Origin: CAZRSW01 sp964602845
GTDB taxonomy: Bacteria > Chloroflexota > Dehalococcoidia > Lucifugimonadales > UBA826
Direction of reading: 5' to 3'
NCBI GenBank assembly: GCA_964602845.1
Contig: CAZRSW010000018.1
Coordinates: 1-36,144, forward strand
DNA: 36,144 nt
The notes beneath the pieces were generated by a model, which did not search any database, was not told the origin of the DNA, and worked only from the letters and a program-made list of their open reading frames with translations. The translations under genes were made by a program, and so were the position numbers. Positions 1-8,325 of the stretch are shown here, one piece after another. Each line of letters starts with the position of its first letter. The first letter of the stretch is position 1.

Positions 1-146
1 TTACGAGTAGTATTAGCATCTCATAGTTACTGTTGGTTCCATAACTAGAGTATACGCAACATTTGATGATATTTCTGCTTACACCCGAAGCAAATATTAG
101 AGTAGTATGTACACAATATTTTTTGACTGAAAGGACGACAAAATCA

Positions 147-1037
147 ATGTTTTATAACACCGAAATCTACAGAGCCTCTATGCCAGTCTTGCGGGATGAC
201 AGGACCCACGCTCTTGTGAATATCTTGCCGAGAGAAGGAAAAAGATTGATCGCCAAAGGGGTACTCGCTCTACCGGAGGTGCAAAGAGTTCTGAATAAAG
301 GTTGGTTTATAGTTTCTCGAGGAATAACTCCATCCTATATTTTAGAAGAATTAACTGAGCAAAATTATGATACGGCAAATTGCACTGCAGGTATTGTGAC
401 CAATGGTCGGATGGCAAGCGTGCTTGAAGAGGATCGACAAGGACCATGGGTCTTTAAGGACGGAAAGTTGAATGAGACTCCAGCTCCGGTTGCGCTGGAC
501 GACTTCACAGCGAAAGACATATCAATTAAAGGAGCGAACGCTTTAGACATGGAGGGGAACATAGGTGTTTTTGCCGCGGATAAGGCTGGAGGTACAGTTG
601 GAGGTATATGGCCAACACTAACCGCCAGAGGAGCTCACTGGATAGCTCCAGTGAGCCTAGAAAGGCTTATACCATCAGTGGTAGAAGCTGCCAAGCATTG
701 TGGTAACCATCTGTGGGACTACACTATGGGGCAGGCAGCCGGTTTCATGCCTGTTGTTAATGCAACAGTCGTCACAGAAATCCAAGCCCTAGAAATACTA
801 ACTGGAGTAACCGCTGTTCACGTCGGTTCTGGGGGAGTCGCTGGCTCCGAGGGAGCCGTGATACTCGCTTTGGAAGGAGAAAAAGAAATAGTGCTAGAGG
901 CTTTTGAGCTAGTTGAATCTATAAAAGGGGAGCCTCAATTTGACCCACCGAGATTGATCCCATACGTAAGAGAGCCTGAAACGGCCCCTTCCAAAAAAAG
1001 TGTGGATGTTGAATCAGGGGAAACCGTGGAATGGTGA
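147..1037 (+). CDS. Conserved protein of unknown function
   Basis: I do not recognise this family. The frame is open from an ATG at 63, but I prefer the ATG at 147, because AAGGA lies 11 bases before it and the upstream 28 residues look non-coding; this gives 296 residues. A further ATG at 180 (protein beginning MPVLRDDRTHALVNILP) is also possible. The protein is soluble, without signal peptide or membrane segments. Visible features are an N-terminal segment LVNILPREGKRLIAKGV, a central segment rich in Gly and Ala (FAADKAGGTVGGIW), and a Gly-rich turn HVGSGGVAGSEGAV in the last third that could bind a phosphate or cofactor. The C-terminal 35 residues are proline-rich and charged. The gene is convergent with the PPOX-family gene, with 46 bases between them. 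Coding status is well supported by length and composition; function is open. Confidence 0.75.
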   Translation: MFYNTEIYRASMPVLRDDRTHALVNILPREGKRLIAKGVLALPEVQRVLNKGWFIVSRGITPSYILEELTEQNYDTANCTAGIVTNGRMASVLEEDRQGPWVFKDGKLNETPAPVALDDFTAKDISIKGANALDMEGNIGVFAADKAGGTVGGIWPTLTARGAHWIAPVSLERLIPSVVEAAKHCGNHLWDYTMGQAAGFMPVVNATVVTEIQALEILTGVTAVHVGSGGVAGSEGAVILALEGEKEIVLEAFELVESIKGEPQFDPPRLIPYVREPETAPSKKSVDVESGETVEW

Positions 1038-1083
1038 ACGTAACGTAACTCCGTACAATATAATTAAACTTGCTTCAGGCTAT

Positions 1084-1521
1084 TCACTCTTGGTACCTAG
1101 GATGCCATCCCGCCCCGCCCCAGGTGATCATTTTTCTTGGGGTAAACTGGACCAAAACCCTTGGCAAGTGTTTTGTCGATTCATAATATTTATGTCCTCC
1201 TTCCTCACCAAGATATCTATGGGCCCAATGCTCCCAATCTCCTAGCCATGAATCGTCGAGTATGTCTGCATTAGCCTCCGCTATAACTCTAGTATAGGGA
1301 GCATTGTAAGTATCTACGCACACCGATACCTTATTATTGTTCTTAATATGATTAACCCAATTGGCCTTCCTTCTACCAGCCACAAGAAAAACACCCCTCT
1401 CATACGTATACCAAAGAGGATTAACGTAAGGATAACCGGATTCCGTAATGGTAGCTAACTTTAGGATTTTTGCTCCTGTAATTAGAAACTGTTCCATTTC
1501 CTGCGCGGTTAATTTTGGCAT
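1084..1521 (-). CDS. Pyridoxamine 5'-phosphate oxidase-family flavin/F420 split-barrel protein
   Basis: This 145-residue protein has the usual length and layout of the PPOX-like split beta-barrel family, which bind FMN or F420 and reduce small substrates or haem-like compounds. Typical segments are LATITESGYPYVNPLWYTY near residues 22-40, the basic strand GRRKANWVNHIKNNNKVSV, and the C-terminal VLVQFTPRKMITWGG. The start is an ATG with a strong AGAAGGAAG ribosome site. The N-terminal half carries the pattern seen in F420-dependent members, but F420 versus FMN cannot be settled by eye. It lies downstream of the GMC gene across the assembly gap, so whether it belongs to the sulfatase-GMC transcription unit is unknown. 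The specific substrate is not predictable. Confidence 0.85.
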   Translation of the reverse strand: MPKLTAQEMEQFLITGAKILKLATITESGYPYVNPLWYTYERGVFLVAGRRKANWVNHIKNNNKVSVCVDTYNAPYTRVIAEANADILDDSWLGDWEHWAHRYLGEEGGHKYYESTKHLPRVLVQFTPRKMITWGGAGWHPRYQE

Positions 1522-1597
1522 ATAACTTCCTTCTTATATTTAGTTGGTTCCATGCATGAACGGTAGACGACAAATTAGTTCCTTAGTTTTAACCAAT

Positions 1598-1697
1598 NNN
1601 NNNNNNNNNNNNNNNNNNNNNNNNNNNNNNNNNNNNNNNNNNNNNNNNNNNNNNNNNNNNNNNNNNNNNNNNNNNNNNNNNNNNNNNNNNNNNNNNN
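1598..1697. other. Assembly gap (100 N)
   Basis: This is a run of exactly 100 N, the usual placeholder for a scaffold gap of unknown size. The ten bases before it (1588-1597) and the ten after it (1698-1707) are the same sequence, TTTAACCAAT. That suggests the two contigs may simply overlap here. The gap lies between the start of the PPOX-family gene and the stop codon of the GMC oxidoreductase gene. Confidence 0.97.
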
Positions 1698-1698
1698 T

Positions 1699-3261
1699 TT
1701 AACCAATCAGATCCGCGATACGATTCCCTATCATAAGCGCAGTAGCATTCGTGTTTGCGCGAACGCACTCGGGCATAATAGAAGCATCCGCTACGTATAA
1801 ATTTTCAATCCCGTGTATCTTACAAGTCTGATCCACAACAGACATACGGTCGTTATAAGATCCCATCTGACAGGTTCCTGTTAGGTGAAGACCTGTGTTC
1901 ACTACTTCAGGCAACCAGCTACGTAAAGATGTATCAGATTCGAATTCCAAATCTGTTGGCTTAATACGACGGTCTATTATATGGCGAAAAGCTGGTTCTC
2001 TAGCTAATTCGTCCGCCTTTCGAACAGCTTCTATCATCCGTACCACATCACTCTCTGTTGACAAGAGGTTTAGATTAATCTTCGGATATTCTTCGGGATT
2101 CGAAGATTTCAAACTTACCTCACCTTTACTAGTAGCTAGCATTATCACGGCGGTCATCGATATGAAAACTTCATCTACTTCCTTCCCACCTATCGTTCTA
2201 CCTCCATAATCCCAACTATTTTCCGGAATCGCCATAGCTCCATTTATCCTCATATCGCTAGCATAATTACCTTCACCTGAGTTGTACTTAAGAAATATTT
2301 GAGAACGTGGAGCATTGATATCTACAATGGACATATCTTTTAGAGAGAACAATACATTGACCATCGGATGGTCCTTTAAATTCTGGCCAACTCCTGGGAG
2401 ATCGTGAACAAATTCTATCCCCATGTCTTGAATATGTGCGCCGGGCCCAATACCAGATAACATCAGGATATGGGGATTAGAAAGGGTACCGCTCGACAAT
2501 AAAATCTTCCTTCCATACGCAGTAAATTTCTCCCCTCCACTAACTAGCTCAACACCAATGGCAGCCTTATTTTCCACAAGAATTTTCTGCACAGTGCAAT
2601 TAGCCCTGATTGTTAAGTTCAACCGATGCCTAGCCTGAGAAAGGTATGCCCCTGAAGAACTAAGTCTTATCCCCAACGCATTATTACATGGGTAAGGGCC
2701 AACACCCATATCGCCAGTATTAGGGCCATTCATATCGTCAATCCAAGAATATCCAGAGGACATGCATGCCTGACGAAAAGCTTTCATGGGAGTAGTCCAT
2801 TCATCCTCAACATACCTTCTGATAACAAATGGGCCTTCGGTGCCGTGATAATCATCTCTGAAGTCTAAATCTGTCTCAAGTTCCCTAAAATAAGGGAGAA
2901 CATCATGATAGGACCACCCAGCGTTGCCCCGCTGCGACCATAAATCAAAATCCTCTGGGAGGCCACGAGTAAATACATACCCATTGATAGCACTTGACCC
3001 ACCCGTTGTTTTACCCCTAGGGAGTCTTTGAATGCGACCTGTATCATTAGGAATTCCGAAGTATTGCCAATCGTGCTCCTCTTTTACCTCAGACGTACCA
3101 GTTTTCGTCGCATATTTTATGTCATCCGGTAATAAATCGATGTCCGGATAATCAGGACCAGCCTCAATCAGCAGAACAGATCTTTTGGGATCTTCCGATA
3201 ATCTAGTCGCTGCTATTGCCCCTGCCGATCCAGCACCTACAACAATAAAATCGTACTTCAC
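1699..3261 (-). CDS. GMC-family FAD oxidoreductase (choline dehydrogenase-like)
   Basis: Glucose-methanol-choline oxidoreductases oxidise alcohol groups to aldehydes or ketones using FAD. This 520-residue protein begins with the Rossmann FAD motif VVGAGSAGA (residues 7-15). It then has the family signature PRGKTTGGSSAINGYVFTRG, the second signature LSSGTLSNPHILMLSGIGP, and the C-terminal H459-x-x-G-T-C-x-M-G with ANTNAT at 502-507. H459 and N503 are 44 residues apart, the same spacing as the catalytic His466 and Asn510 of choline oxidase. The start is GTG with AGGGGA about 9 bases before it. No signal peptide is visible, so it is probably cytosolic. It follows the sulfatase gene by 87 bases on the same strand and is probably co-transcribed. 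A role in oxidising the alcohol freed by the sulfatase is inference. Confidence 0.93.
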   Translation of the reverse strand: MKYDFIVVGAGSAGAIAATRLSEDPKRSVLLIEAGPDYPDIDLLPDDIKYATKTGTSEVKEEHDWQYFGIPNDTGRIQRLPRGKTTGGSSAINGYVFTRGLPEDFDLWSQRGNAGWSYHDVLPYFRELETDLDFRDDYHGTEGPFVIRRYVEDEWTTPMKAFRQACMSSGYSWIDDMNGPNTGDMGVGPYPCNNALGIRLSSSGAYLSQARHRLNLTIRANCTVQKILVENKAAIGVELVSGGEKFTAYGRKILLSSGTLSNPHILMLSGIGPGAHIQDMGIEFVHDLPGVGQNLKDHPMVNVLFSLKDMSIVDINAPRSQIFLKYNSGEGNYASDMRINGAMAIPENSWDYGGRTIGGKEVDEVFISMTAVIMLATSKGEVSLKSSNPEEYPKINLNLLSTESDVVRMIEAVRKADELAREPAFRHIIDRRIKPTDLEFESDTSLRSWLPEVVNTGLHLTGTCQMGSYNDRMSVVDQTCKIHGIENLYVADASIMPECVRANTNATALMIGNRIADLIG

Positions 3262-3348
3262 GAAACATCCCCTGTTATTTCAAACACAAAGCAATACTGT
3301 CAAGGCACACTTGGACAATCAAGTAAGTCCCCGGGTAGCTATCTGGAT

Positions 3349-5076
3349 TCAAGATCTACCAATCGTTCTTGGTAAAACAACTGGATTGTAGTCCTCGGTT
3401 TCCAACATCCAATCCAACAGTAAAGCACGCATCTCAGATATAACCTCAGCATGTCTGGGATCTCCAGCCACATTATTCAACTCCCAAGGATCATTCTTCA
3501 GATCATACAGTTCATCCTGGTTCCGAGAGATCGATCCATCGTTAATACCCCCCCCATATCCTGTATCCGTCACATATTTCCAAATCCGCGTCCGAACCAT
3601 CTTACGTCGACCCTCAGCCTCTCTAGCCCATAACGAATCCAAAACAGCCGACGAACCATTTTTTTGACTTAATCTGTTGAGCATATCCATTGTAAAAGCC
3701 ATTCCCCCGGATCCATATTCACTATACGTAGCCACTCTATCCCCTGCTCCAGTTACAGCTGGTAAAGGAAATCCCTGTAGTCTTCTCAACATTTCGGGTT
3801 GTAACCATGGGGACACTGTATCGATAGTAAGCTTTGGGCCAGCTGCAGGTATTTCATCTTGATACAAACCATCCGTTTGGGTAAGAAAATCCGCCACACC
3901 ACTTAGCTGAAGAATTGTGGGTAGTATATCAATTGTATTCACCGGATTGTCATCTACAATTCCTTGAGGCACGCCCCCACCGGTCCAAGAAACAATATAC
4001 GGCACCCTCACCAAGCAATCATAATACACCCCACCCTTGCCAAACATATTATGTTCCCCTGCGAAGTCGCCATGATCCGCCGTAAAGACGATAATAGTGT
4101 CATTTCTCAAACCAAGATCATCAAGCTTGTCAAGGATCCTACCAACCCCTTCATCGACAAATCTAACCATCGCCAGATATGTGGAAACTATATCCCTAAT
4201 TTCCTCCTCTGTGTTGTTATCGAGACGCAGTATTTCATACAGTACCCTGTTACGTTCTGGCACTTCCGGACCTTCAAATTCATCTTCACGTGTGGGGGGT
4301 AATACTATAGATTCTGATGGGAGTGATTCAAAAAAATCTCGGGGCACTTCATTTGGGTGGTGAGGGTCAGGAAATGAGACCTGTAAAGCGAAAGGAGTAT
4401 ATCTATCTGCATTATTGAAGGTCCCATCAAACCGGTTTCCTTGGACGACCTGATCCAAGAACTCTTCGACCTGATGAACAATAGCTCTGGAAGAATATCC
4501 CTCTATCGGGTGGTCACTTGCTGCGAATCCAACATCGAATCCACCAACATTGGCAGCTATGGTATCTCTAGTAGAATGCGCCTCTGATATCACTTCTTCC
4601 GGCACGACCCATTCCATACCTTTTGTGCCAGGAATCTCCCCAATATAAGCCTCTCGAGGCAACCCATTATGAGACAATTCGCACCTAACATCTAACAAAT
4701 CAAGATCTGACTTTGCTACAAAACAATGATTCTTACCAATCAGCCCAGTTGTATATCCAAGTTCTTTCCAGATCCGGAAAGCGTGTAGCTGTCCGGGTGG
4801 CATCGGAGTTTCATTCCTCCTACTTCCAGTCGCATGGGCATAACGAGAAGTCATCATCGAAACACGTGCGGGGACACAAAGTGGATGGGGAGTTACTCCA
4901 TTATTGAATCGGACGCCTTCCCCAGCAAGGCGTTGTAAAGCCGGAGCGTGGACACCAATTTCTGAATACATTTTTAATGCACTGGCCTTCATCTGATCTG
5001 CCAGTATAAAAATGATATTGGGGTATGTACTAGCACTTTGAGTTTGACTCTCAAATTCCTCATTTCCTGTTTCCAT
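3349..5076 (-). CDS. Type I (Cys-type) sulfatase
   Basis: This alkaline-phosphatase-superfamily sulfatase (575 residues) hydrolyses sulfate esters. The formylglycine motif is C67-V-P-A-R71, followed by the conserved SMMTSRYAHATGSRRN. Metal and active-site segments visible are ILADQ (24-28), a KNHCF segment, and FTADHGDFAGEHNMFGKGG in the second half. Cys67 must be converted to formylglycine by a sulfatase-modifying enzyme that is not in this window. There is no signal peptide: the N-terminus is acidic and polar, so the enzyme appears cytosolic, unlike many secreted polysaccharide sulfatases. The start is an ATG preceded by AGGAG. The gene is first in a minus-strand pair with the GMC gene and is divergent from an AGE-family sugar isomerase. 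Substrate is unknown; choline-sulfatase-like, glycan or phosphonate-ester activities cannot be excluded. Confidence 0.93.
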   Translation of the reverse strand: METGNEEFESQTQSASTYPNIIFILADQMKASALKMYSEIGVHAPALQRLAGEGVRFNNGVTPHPLCVPARVSMMTSRYAHATGSRRNETPMPPGQLHAFRIWKELGYTTGLIGKNHCFVAKSDLDLLDVRCELSHNGLPREAYIGEIPGTKGMEWVVPEEVISEAHSTRDTIAANVGGFDVGFAASDHPIEGYSSRAIVHQVEEFLDQVVQGNRFDGTFNNADRYTPFALQVSFPDPHHPNEVPRDFFESLPSESIVLPPTREDEFEGPEVPERNRVLYEILRLDNNTEEEIRDIVSTYLAMVRFVDEGVGRILDKLDDLGLRNDTIIVFTADHGDFAGEHNMFGKGGVYYDCLVRVPYIVSWTGGGVPQGIVDDNPVNTIDILPTILQLSGVADFLTQTDGLYQDEIPAAGPKLTIDTVSPWLQPEMLRRLQGFPLPAVTGAGDRVATYSEYGSGGMAFTMDMLNRLSQKNGSSAVLDSLWAREAEGRRKMVRTRIWKYVTDTGYGGGINDGSISRNQDELYDLKNDPWELNNVAGDPRHAEVISEMRALLLDWMLETEDYNPVVLPRTIGRS

Positions 5077-5146
5077 ACATCGCTCCTACAACTACGATTG
5101 AGGATTTCCTAGTGACCTACCTTAACAGATCATAGTAAACCTGAGT

Positions 5147-6403
5147 ATGATGGAGGTATCCGACGACATATATACAACGGTTAAGGTTAACAATCAAATG
5201 AGCGCACAGAAGATGGAATACAGAGAACCAAAATTCCTCCGAGACCATATTGAGAGCATAATTTCGTTCTATCATCCGATATGCATCGACAAAAAGTATG
5301 GGGGATATATAAACCAACTACGGGACGATGGAACCATATTTGACCGAATGACTAAACATCTAGTCGGCACTTGCAGATTTATATACAACTATTCGATCGG
5401 TTCTATAGTCCTCGTTGATGACTCATATCTTGAGGCTGTTGATCATGGTTTACAATTTTTGGAAACATCCCACCGCCAAGAAGATGGAAGTTACGCATGG
5501 ATACTACAAGGCAACATCGTGGAAGACCGTACTCGCCACTGTTATGGTCACGCCTTTGTATTATTGGCTTACGCAGCAGCAGCAAAAGCAGGTATGCACG
5601 AGGCGATAAATAAATGTTCAGAAATATATAATTTGCTGGAAAATAGATTTTGGCAACCTGAATTTGAGTTGTACGTCGACGAGATTTCAAGTGAAAGTTG
5701 GGGAAGCATTGACCCTTACAGAGGACAAAACGCCAATATGCATATGTGCGAAGCTATGCTAAGCGCATTTGAAGCAACTGGAGAAGACCGATATTTGGAT
5801 CGTGCCCATACATTAGCCAGTCGTATTTGCTTAGATCTTTCAGATGAGGCCAATGGTCTAATATGGGAGCACTACAACACCGACTGGTCGCATAACTGGC
5901 AATATAACAAAAAGGATCCCAAAAATCTCTTTCGCCCATATGGATACTTGCCCGGTCACTTTACTGAATGGGCCAAACTTCTCCTAATTCTACAGCGGTA
6001 TAAACCCGAAGACTGGCTGTTGGAAAAATCGGTAGATCTTTTCGACACAGCATTAGAAAAAAGCTGGGACACCGTGCATGGGGGAATGAATTATACATTT
6101 TCGCCAGATGGAACCATACTAGATTCTGATCGTTATTACTGGGCCTTATCCGAAACATTCGCGGCCGCAGCACTACTAGGATATAAAACTCGCGAGGCAA
6201 AATATTGGGACTGGTACGATAAAATATGGACCTTCTGTGATACCCATCTCGTTGATCACAAATACGGTGCTTGGTACCGTGTTCTTAACCATAACAATCA
6301 AAAATATGACGACTTAAAAAGCCCTCCCTCCAAAACCGACTATCACCCAGTAGCAGCATGCTATGAAGTGTTAAGAGCAAAACATTGGGATACATCAAAG
6401 TGA
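5147..6403 (+). CDS. AGE-family sugar epimerase/isomerase (YihS/mannose isomerase-like)
   Basis: This (alpha/alpha)6-barrel protein of the N-acylglucosamine 2-epimerase superfamily interconverts aldoses and ketoses or C2 epimers. Three histidines, H199 (in NMHM), H271 (in PGHFTEW) and H400 (in DYHP), match the catalytic trio of YihS (H176, H248, H383); the first two have the same 72-residue spacing. Other family segments are KYGGYINQLRDDG near residue 50 and KYGAWYRVL near 372. The frame is open from the ATG at 5147, but an ATG at 5198 with AAGG 11 bases upstream gives an N-terminus closer to family length and may be the true start. It is divergent from the sulfatase and is followed after 4 bases by an SDR gene, probably in one operon. 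Free-sugar isomerisation after desulfation is a reasonable inference; the exact sugar is unknown. Confidence 0.88.
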   Translation: MMEVSDDIYTTVKVNNQMSAQKMEYREPKFLRDHIESIISFYHPICIDKKYGGYINQLRDDGTIFDRMTKHLVGTCRFIYNYSIGSIVLVDDSYLEAVDHGLQFLETSHRQEDGSYAWILQGNIVEDRTRHCYGHAFVLLAYAAAAKAGMHEAINKCSEIYNLLENRFWQPEFELYVDEISSESWGSIDPYRGQNANMHMCEAMLSAFEATGEDRYLDRAHTLASRICLDLSDEANGLIWEHYNTDWSHNWQYNKKDPKNLFRPYGYLPGHFTEWAKLLLILQRYKPEDWLLEKSVDLFDTALEKSWDTVHGGMNYTFSPDGTILDSDRYYWALSETFAAAALLGYKTREAKYWDWYDKIWTFCDTHLVDHKYGAWYRVLNHNNQKYDDLKSPPSKTDYHPVAACYEVLRAKHWDTSK

Positions 6404-6407
6404 AAAC

Positions 6408-7340
6408 ATGTTCGTAATGGGGAAATTTAAGAGAGCCTTGGGACCGAATGGGTTTGGGTTCTCTACAACGGCAGAAGAGGTGACCCAAAAGATCAACTTA
6501 GTCGGTAAAACAATCTTGGTCACTGGGGCGAACTCCGGACTAGGGTATGAAACTGCAAGAATTCTATCAAACCGGGGAGCTCACATCATAGCAACCGCAC
6601 GTACGATCGAAAAAGCAACGACAGTGAGAAGTTCCCTAGGGCAAGATGTCACGCCGATAGAATGTGATCTATCTGAACCCAAATCCGTGATTAAGGCTAC
6701 AGAGGACATAAAAATTAAAGGATATCAATTCGATGCGATTATATGTAACGCTGGGATAATGGCACTGCCAAGGCTTGAGCAGAAATATGGTCTAGAATTA
6801 CAATTTTTGACCAACCACATAGGACACTTTATCTTGGTCAATGAACTCTTGGAATCAATGACGGCTTTTGGTCGTGTGGTCATGGTTTCTAGTTCAGCTC
6901 ACAAATACTCATACAAGGAAGGGATCCAATTTGAAAACTTGTCAGGAAATAAGGGATACAAAGCTTCAAGAGCCTATGGCCAATCCAAATTAGCCAATCT
7001 ACTTTTTGCAAATGAATTATCGAATAGATTAAGCCAGACCACCCGAACTGCCAATGCAATCCATCCAGGTGTAATAAGAACAAATTTACTTAGACACCTC
7101 AACCCAGCACTGAAATTTGGCGCTCTTGCAGTTAACCGTCTCTTATTCAAAAGCGTGGCACAGGGTGCAGCAACCCAATGCTATGTTGCTGCACACTCGG
7201 ATGTTAGAACATTGAGTGGTAAATATTTTTTTGATTGCAACATACAATCAGCCTCAACACAGGGACGTGACAAAGACATGGCAACAAATTTATGGGCCAT
7301 TTCTGAACATATATCAGAACACTTAACTAGATCCCCGTGA
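6408..7340 (+). CDS. Short-chain dehydrogenase/reductase (retinol dehydrogenase-like)
   Basis: This 310-residue NAD(P)-dependent SDR resembles the retinol-dehydrogenase/WWOX group. It shows the cofactor motif TGANSGLG (39-46), the NAG motif within IICNAGIM, and the catalytic Y190-x-x-x-K194. The approximately 30-residue N-terminal extension before the Rossmann fold is typical of that group. The cofactor is probably NADP(H), because the end of the second strand reads ATARTIEK with a basic residue rather than an Asp. The start at 6408 is 4 bases after the stop of the AGE-family gene, and another in-frame ATG lies at 6417; neither has a strong ribosome site, so translational coupling to the upstream gene is likely. 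It probably oxidises or reduces an alcohol/ketone in the same pathway; the substrate is not predictable. Confidence 0.9.
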   Translation: MFVMGKFKRALGPNGFGFSTTAEEVTQKINLVGKTILVTGANSGLGYETARILSNRGAHIIATARTIEKATTVRSSLGQDVTPIECDLSEPKSVIKATEDIKIKGYQFDAIICNAGIMALPRLEQKYGLELQFLTNHIGHFILVNELLESMTAFGRVVMVSSSAHKYSYKEGIQFENLSGNKGYKASRAYGQSKLANLLFANELSNRLSQTTRTANAIHPGVIRTNLLRHLNPALKFGALAVNRLLFKSVAQGAATQCYVAAHSDVRTLSGKYFFDCNIQSASTQGRDKDMATNLWAISEHISEHLTRSP

Positions 7341-7413
7341 TTGTGAGCATGTTACTAAGAAAGTAACTGTGATCATGAACACATGAGTGGCATTTCTGAT
7401 TGTTATGGCTTAA

Positions 7414-7848
7414 CTAACTGACCCTACCATATCCAACCCCCGTCAATACCTTGTCTCCATATTCATTTTCACACCACAAATCTAACTCCAAGATCAAATC
7501 ATTGTCTCGTTGCACCCGACTGACGACTTTAGCTTTAGGCACGATACTGCCTCCAACACTAACAGTACGAATAAATTTAACCTTATAAGATCCCATTGAC
7601 AACCATTCATCACCAAACATATCTACCATGAGTTCAGATATGTACCCTTCCAACATTGCCCCAGCCGCGTTCCTTTCATTTAATCCACAGGTCTTAGCAA
7701 ACTCTTCATCAGTGTGTATGTTTATCGCGGGCCATTGATCCCCAGGTGGCCAACCTCCCGAAAAAAGCCATGTACTTAAAGAAGTCACCATTTTGGTATG
7801 ACCAGTAAATTCAGATCCAACGGGAATATCCCTATTAATGGGTTTCAC
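7414..7848 (-). CDS. Half-size hotdog-fold (MaoC-like) protein, second subunit
   Basis: This 144-residue protein looks like a single hotdog domain of the MaoC/R-hydratase group. The segment NAAGAMLEGYISELMVDMFG fits the hot-dog helix, followed by strands such as YKVKFIRTVSVGGSIVPKA. The canonical R-specific hydratase motif G-D-x-N-P-x-H is not visible, so it may be the non-catalytic partner in a heterodimer. The start is GTG, preceded by AAAGGA inside the end of the upstream gene; only two bases separate it from that gene's stop, indicating translational coupling and a 1:1 subunit ratio. It is last in a three-gene minus-strand unit (SDR, hotdog 1, hotdog 2). A thioesterase-type or FAS1-like dehydratase role is also possible. 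Confidence 0.75.
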   Translation of the reverse strand: MKPINRDIPVGSEFTGHTKMVTSLSTWLFSGGWPPGDQWPAINIHTDEEFAKTCGLNERNAAGAMLEGYISELMVDMFGDEWLSMGSYKVKFIRTVSVGGSIVPKAKVVSRVQRDNDLILELDLWCENEYGDKVLTGVGYGRVS

Positions 7849-7850
7849 AT

Positions 7851-8285
7851 TTAATCCTTTCCGGGATAGGATCCACCCATATGAGTATAAGTACTCTTCC
7901 TAAACATTATTTCCCTGTCTGTAGCATCCCTCACCATGGAGTCAACAACCTGATAAGAGCGTCCGCGCCTACAGTAAGTACTCACTACATTGAATGTTAC
8001 AGTGAAAGTCTGCCCAACTCTACCCACATTTTTCCATTCAACCTCATTATGGGTAAGTACTGCGGCTGTACCTTCACTAAGTTCAAAAGATGGACTGAAC
8101 ATATGTTGGCTCATATTAAGCAACAAAGCTGGATGCACCACTCCATACAAATGATTGGAATACCTGATATGTGCATCACCTTCTGCAAGTAAATATGACT
8201 GGTTCCATTCTCTAGTTACAGTGAAAACAGCTGGCTCTAATAGGTCTCCAGCTACCAGCAAATCTGATGTCACCTCACCATTCAT
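7851..8285 (-). CDS. Half-size hotdog-fold (MaoC-like) protein, first subunit
   Basis: This 144-residue protein resembles the N-terminal hotdog domain of two-domain MaoC-like dehydratases. The segment LLAEGDAHIRYSNHLYG sits where hydratases have A-x-G-D-x-N-P-x-H-x-D. The Asp of the pair is present (GDA), but the Asn, Pro and His positions read H, I and Y, so the catalytic dyad is altered. The next stretch VVHPALLLNMSQHMFS fits the central hot-dog helix. The following gene starts two bases after its stop. The pair is comparable in size and arrangement to split hydratases such as the mycobacterial ChsH1/ChsH2 MaoC domains, although no DUF35 partner is seen. An enoyl-CoA hydratase role is inference from fold and from the upstream SDR. 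Confidence 0.75.
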   Translation of the reverse strand: MNGEVTSDLLVAGDLLEPAVFTVTREWNQSYLLAEGDAHIRYSNHLYGVVHPALLLNMSQHMFSPSFELSEGTAAVLTHNEVEWKNVGRVGQTFTVTFNVVSTYCRRGRSYQVVDSMVRDATDREIMFRKSTYTHMGGSYPGKD

Positions 8286-8325
8286 ATTTAAAAATCCGGC
8301 ACCTACCTATGGAAAGATTAAAACG

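Noticed and set aside
5403..5690. Minus-strand open frame of 95 codons inside the AGE-family gene
   Set aside because: It is antisense to a well-supported gene, and its translation is leucine/arginine-rich without family features.
7345..7370. Inverted repeat GTTACT/AGTAAC as terminator after the first SDR
   Set aside because: Only 6 bp, AT-rich and without a T-tract; too weak to call.
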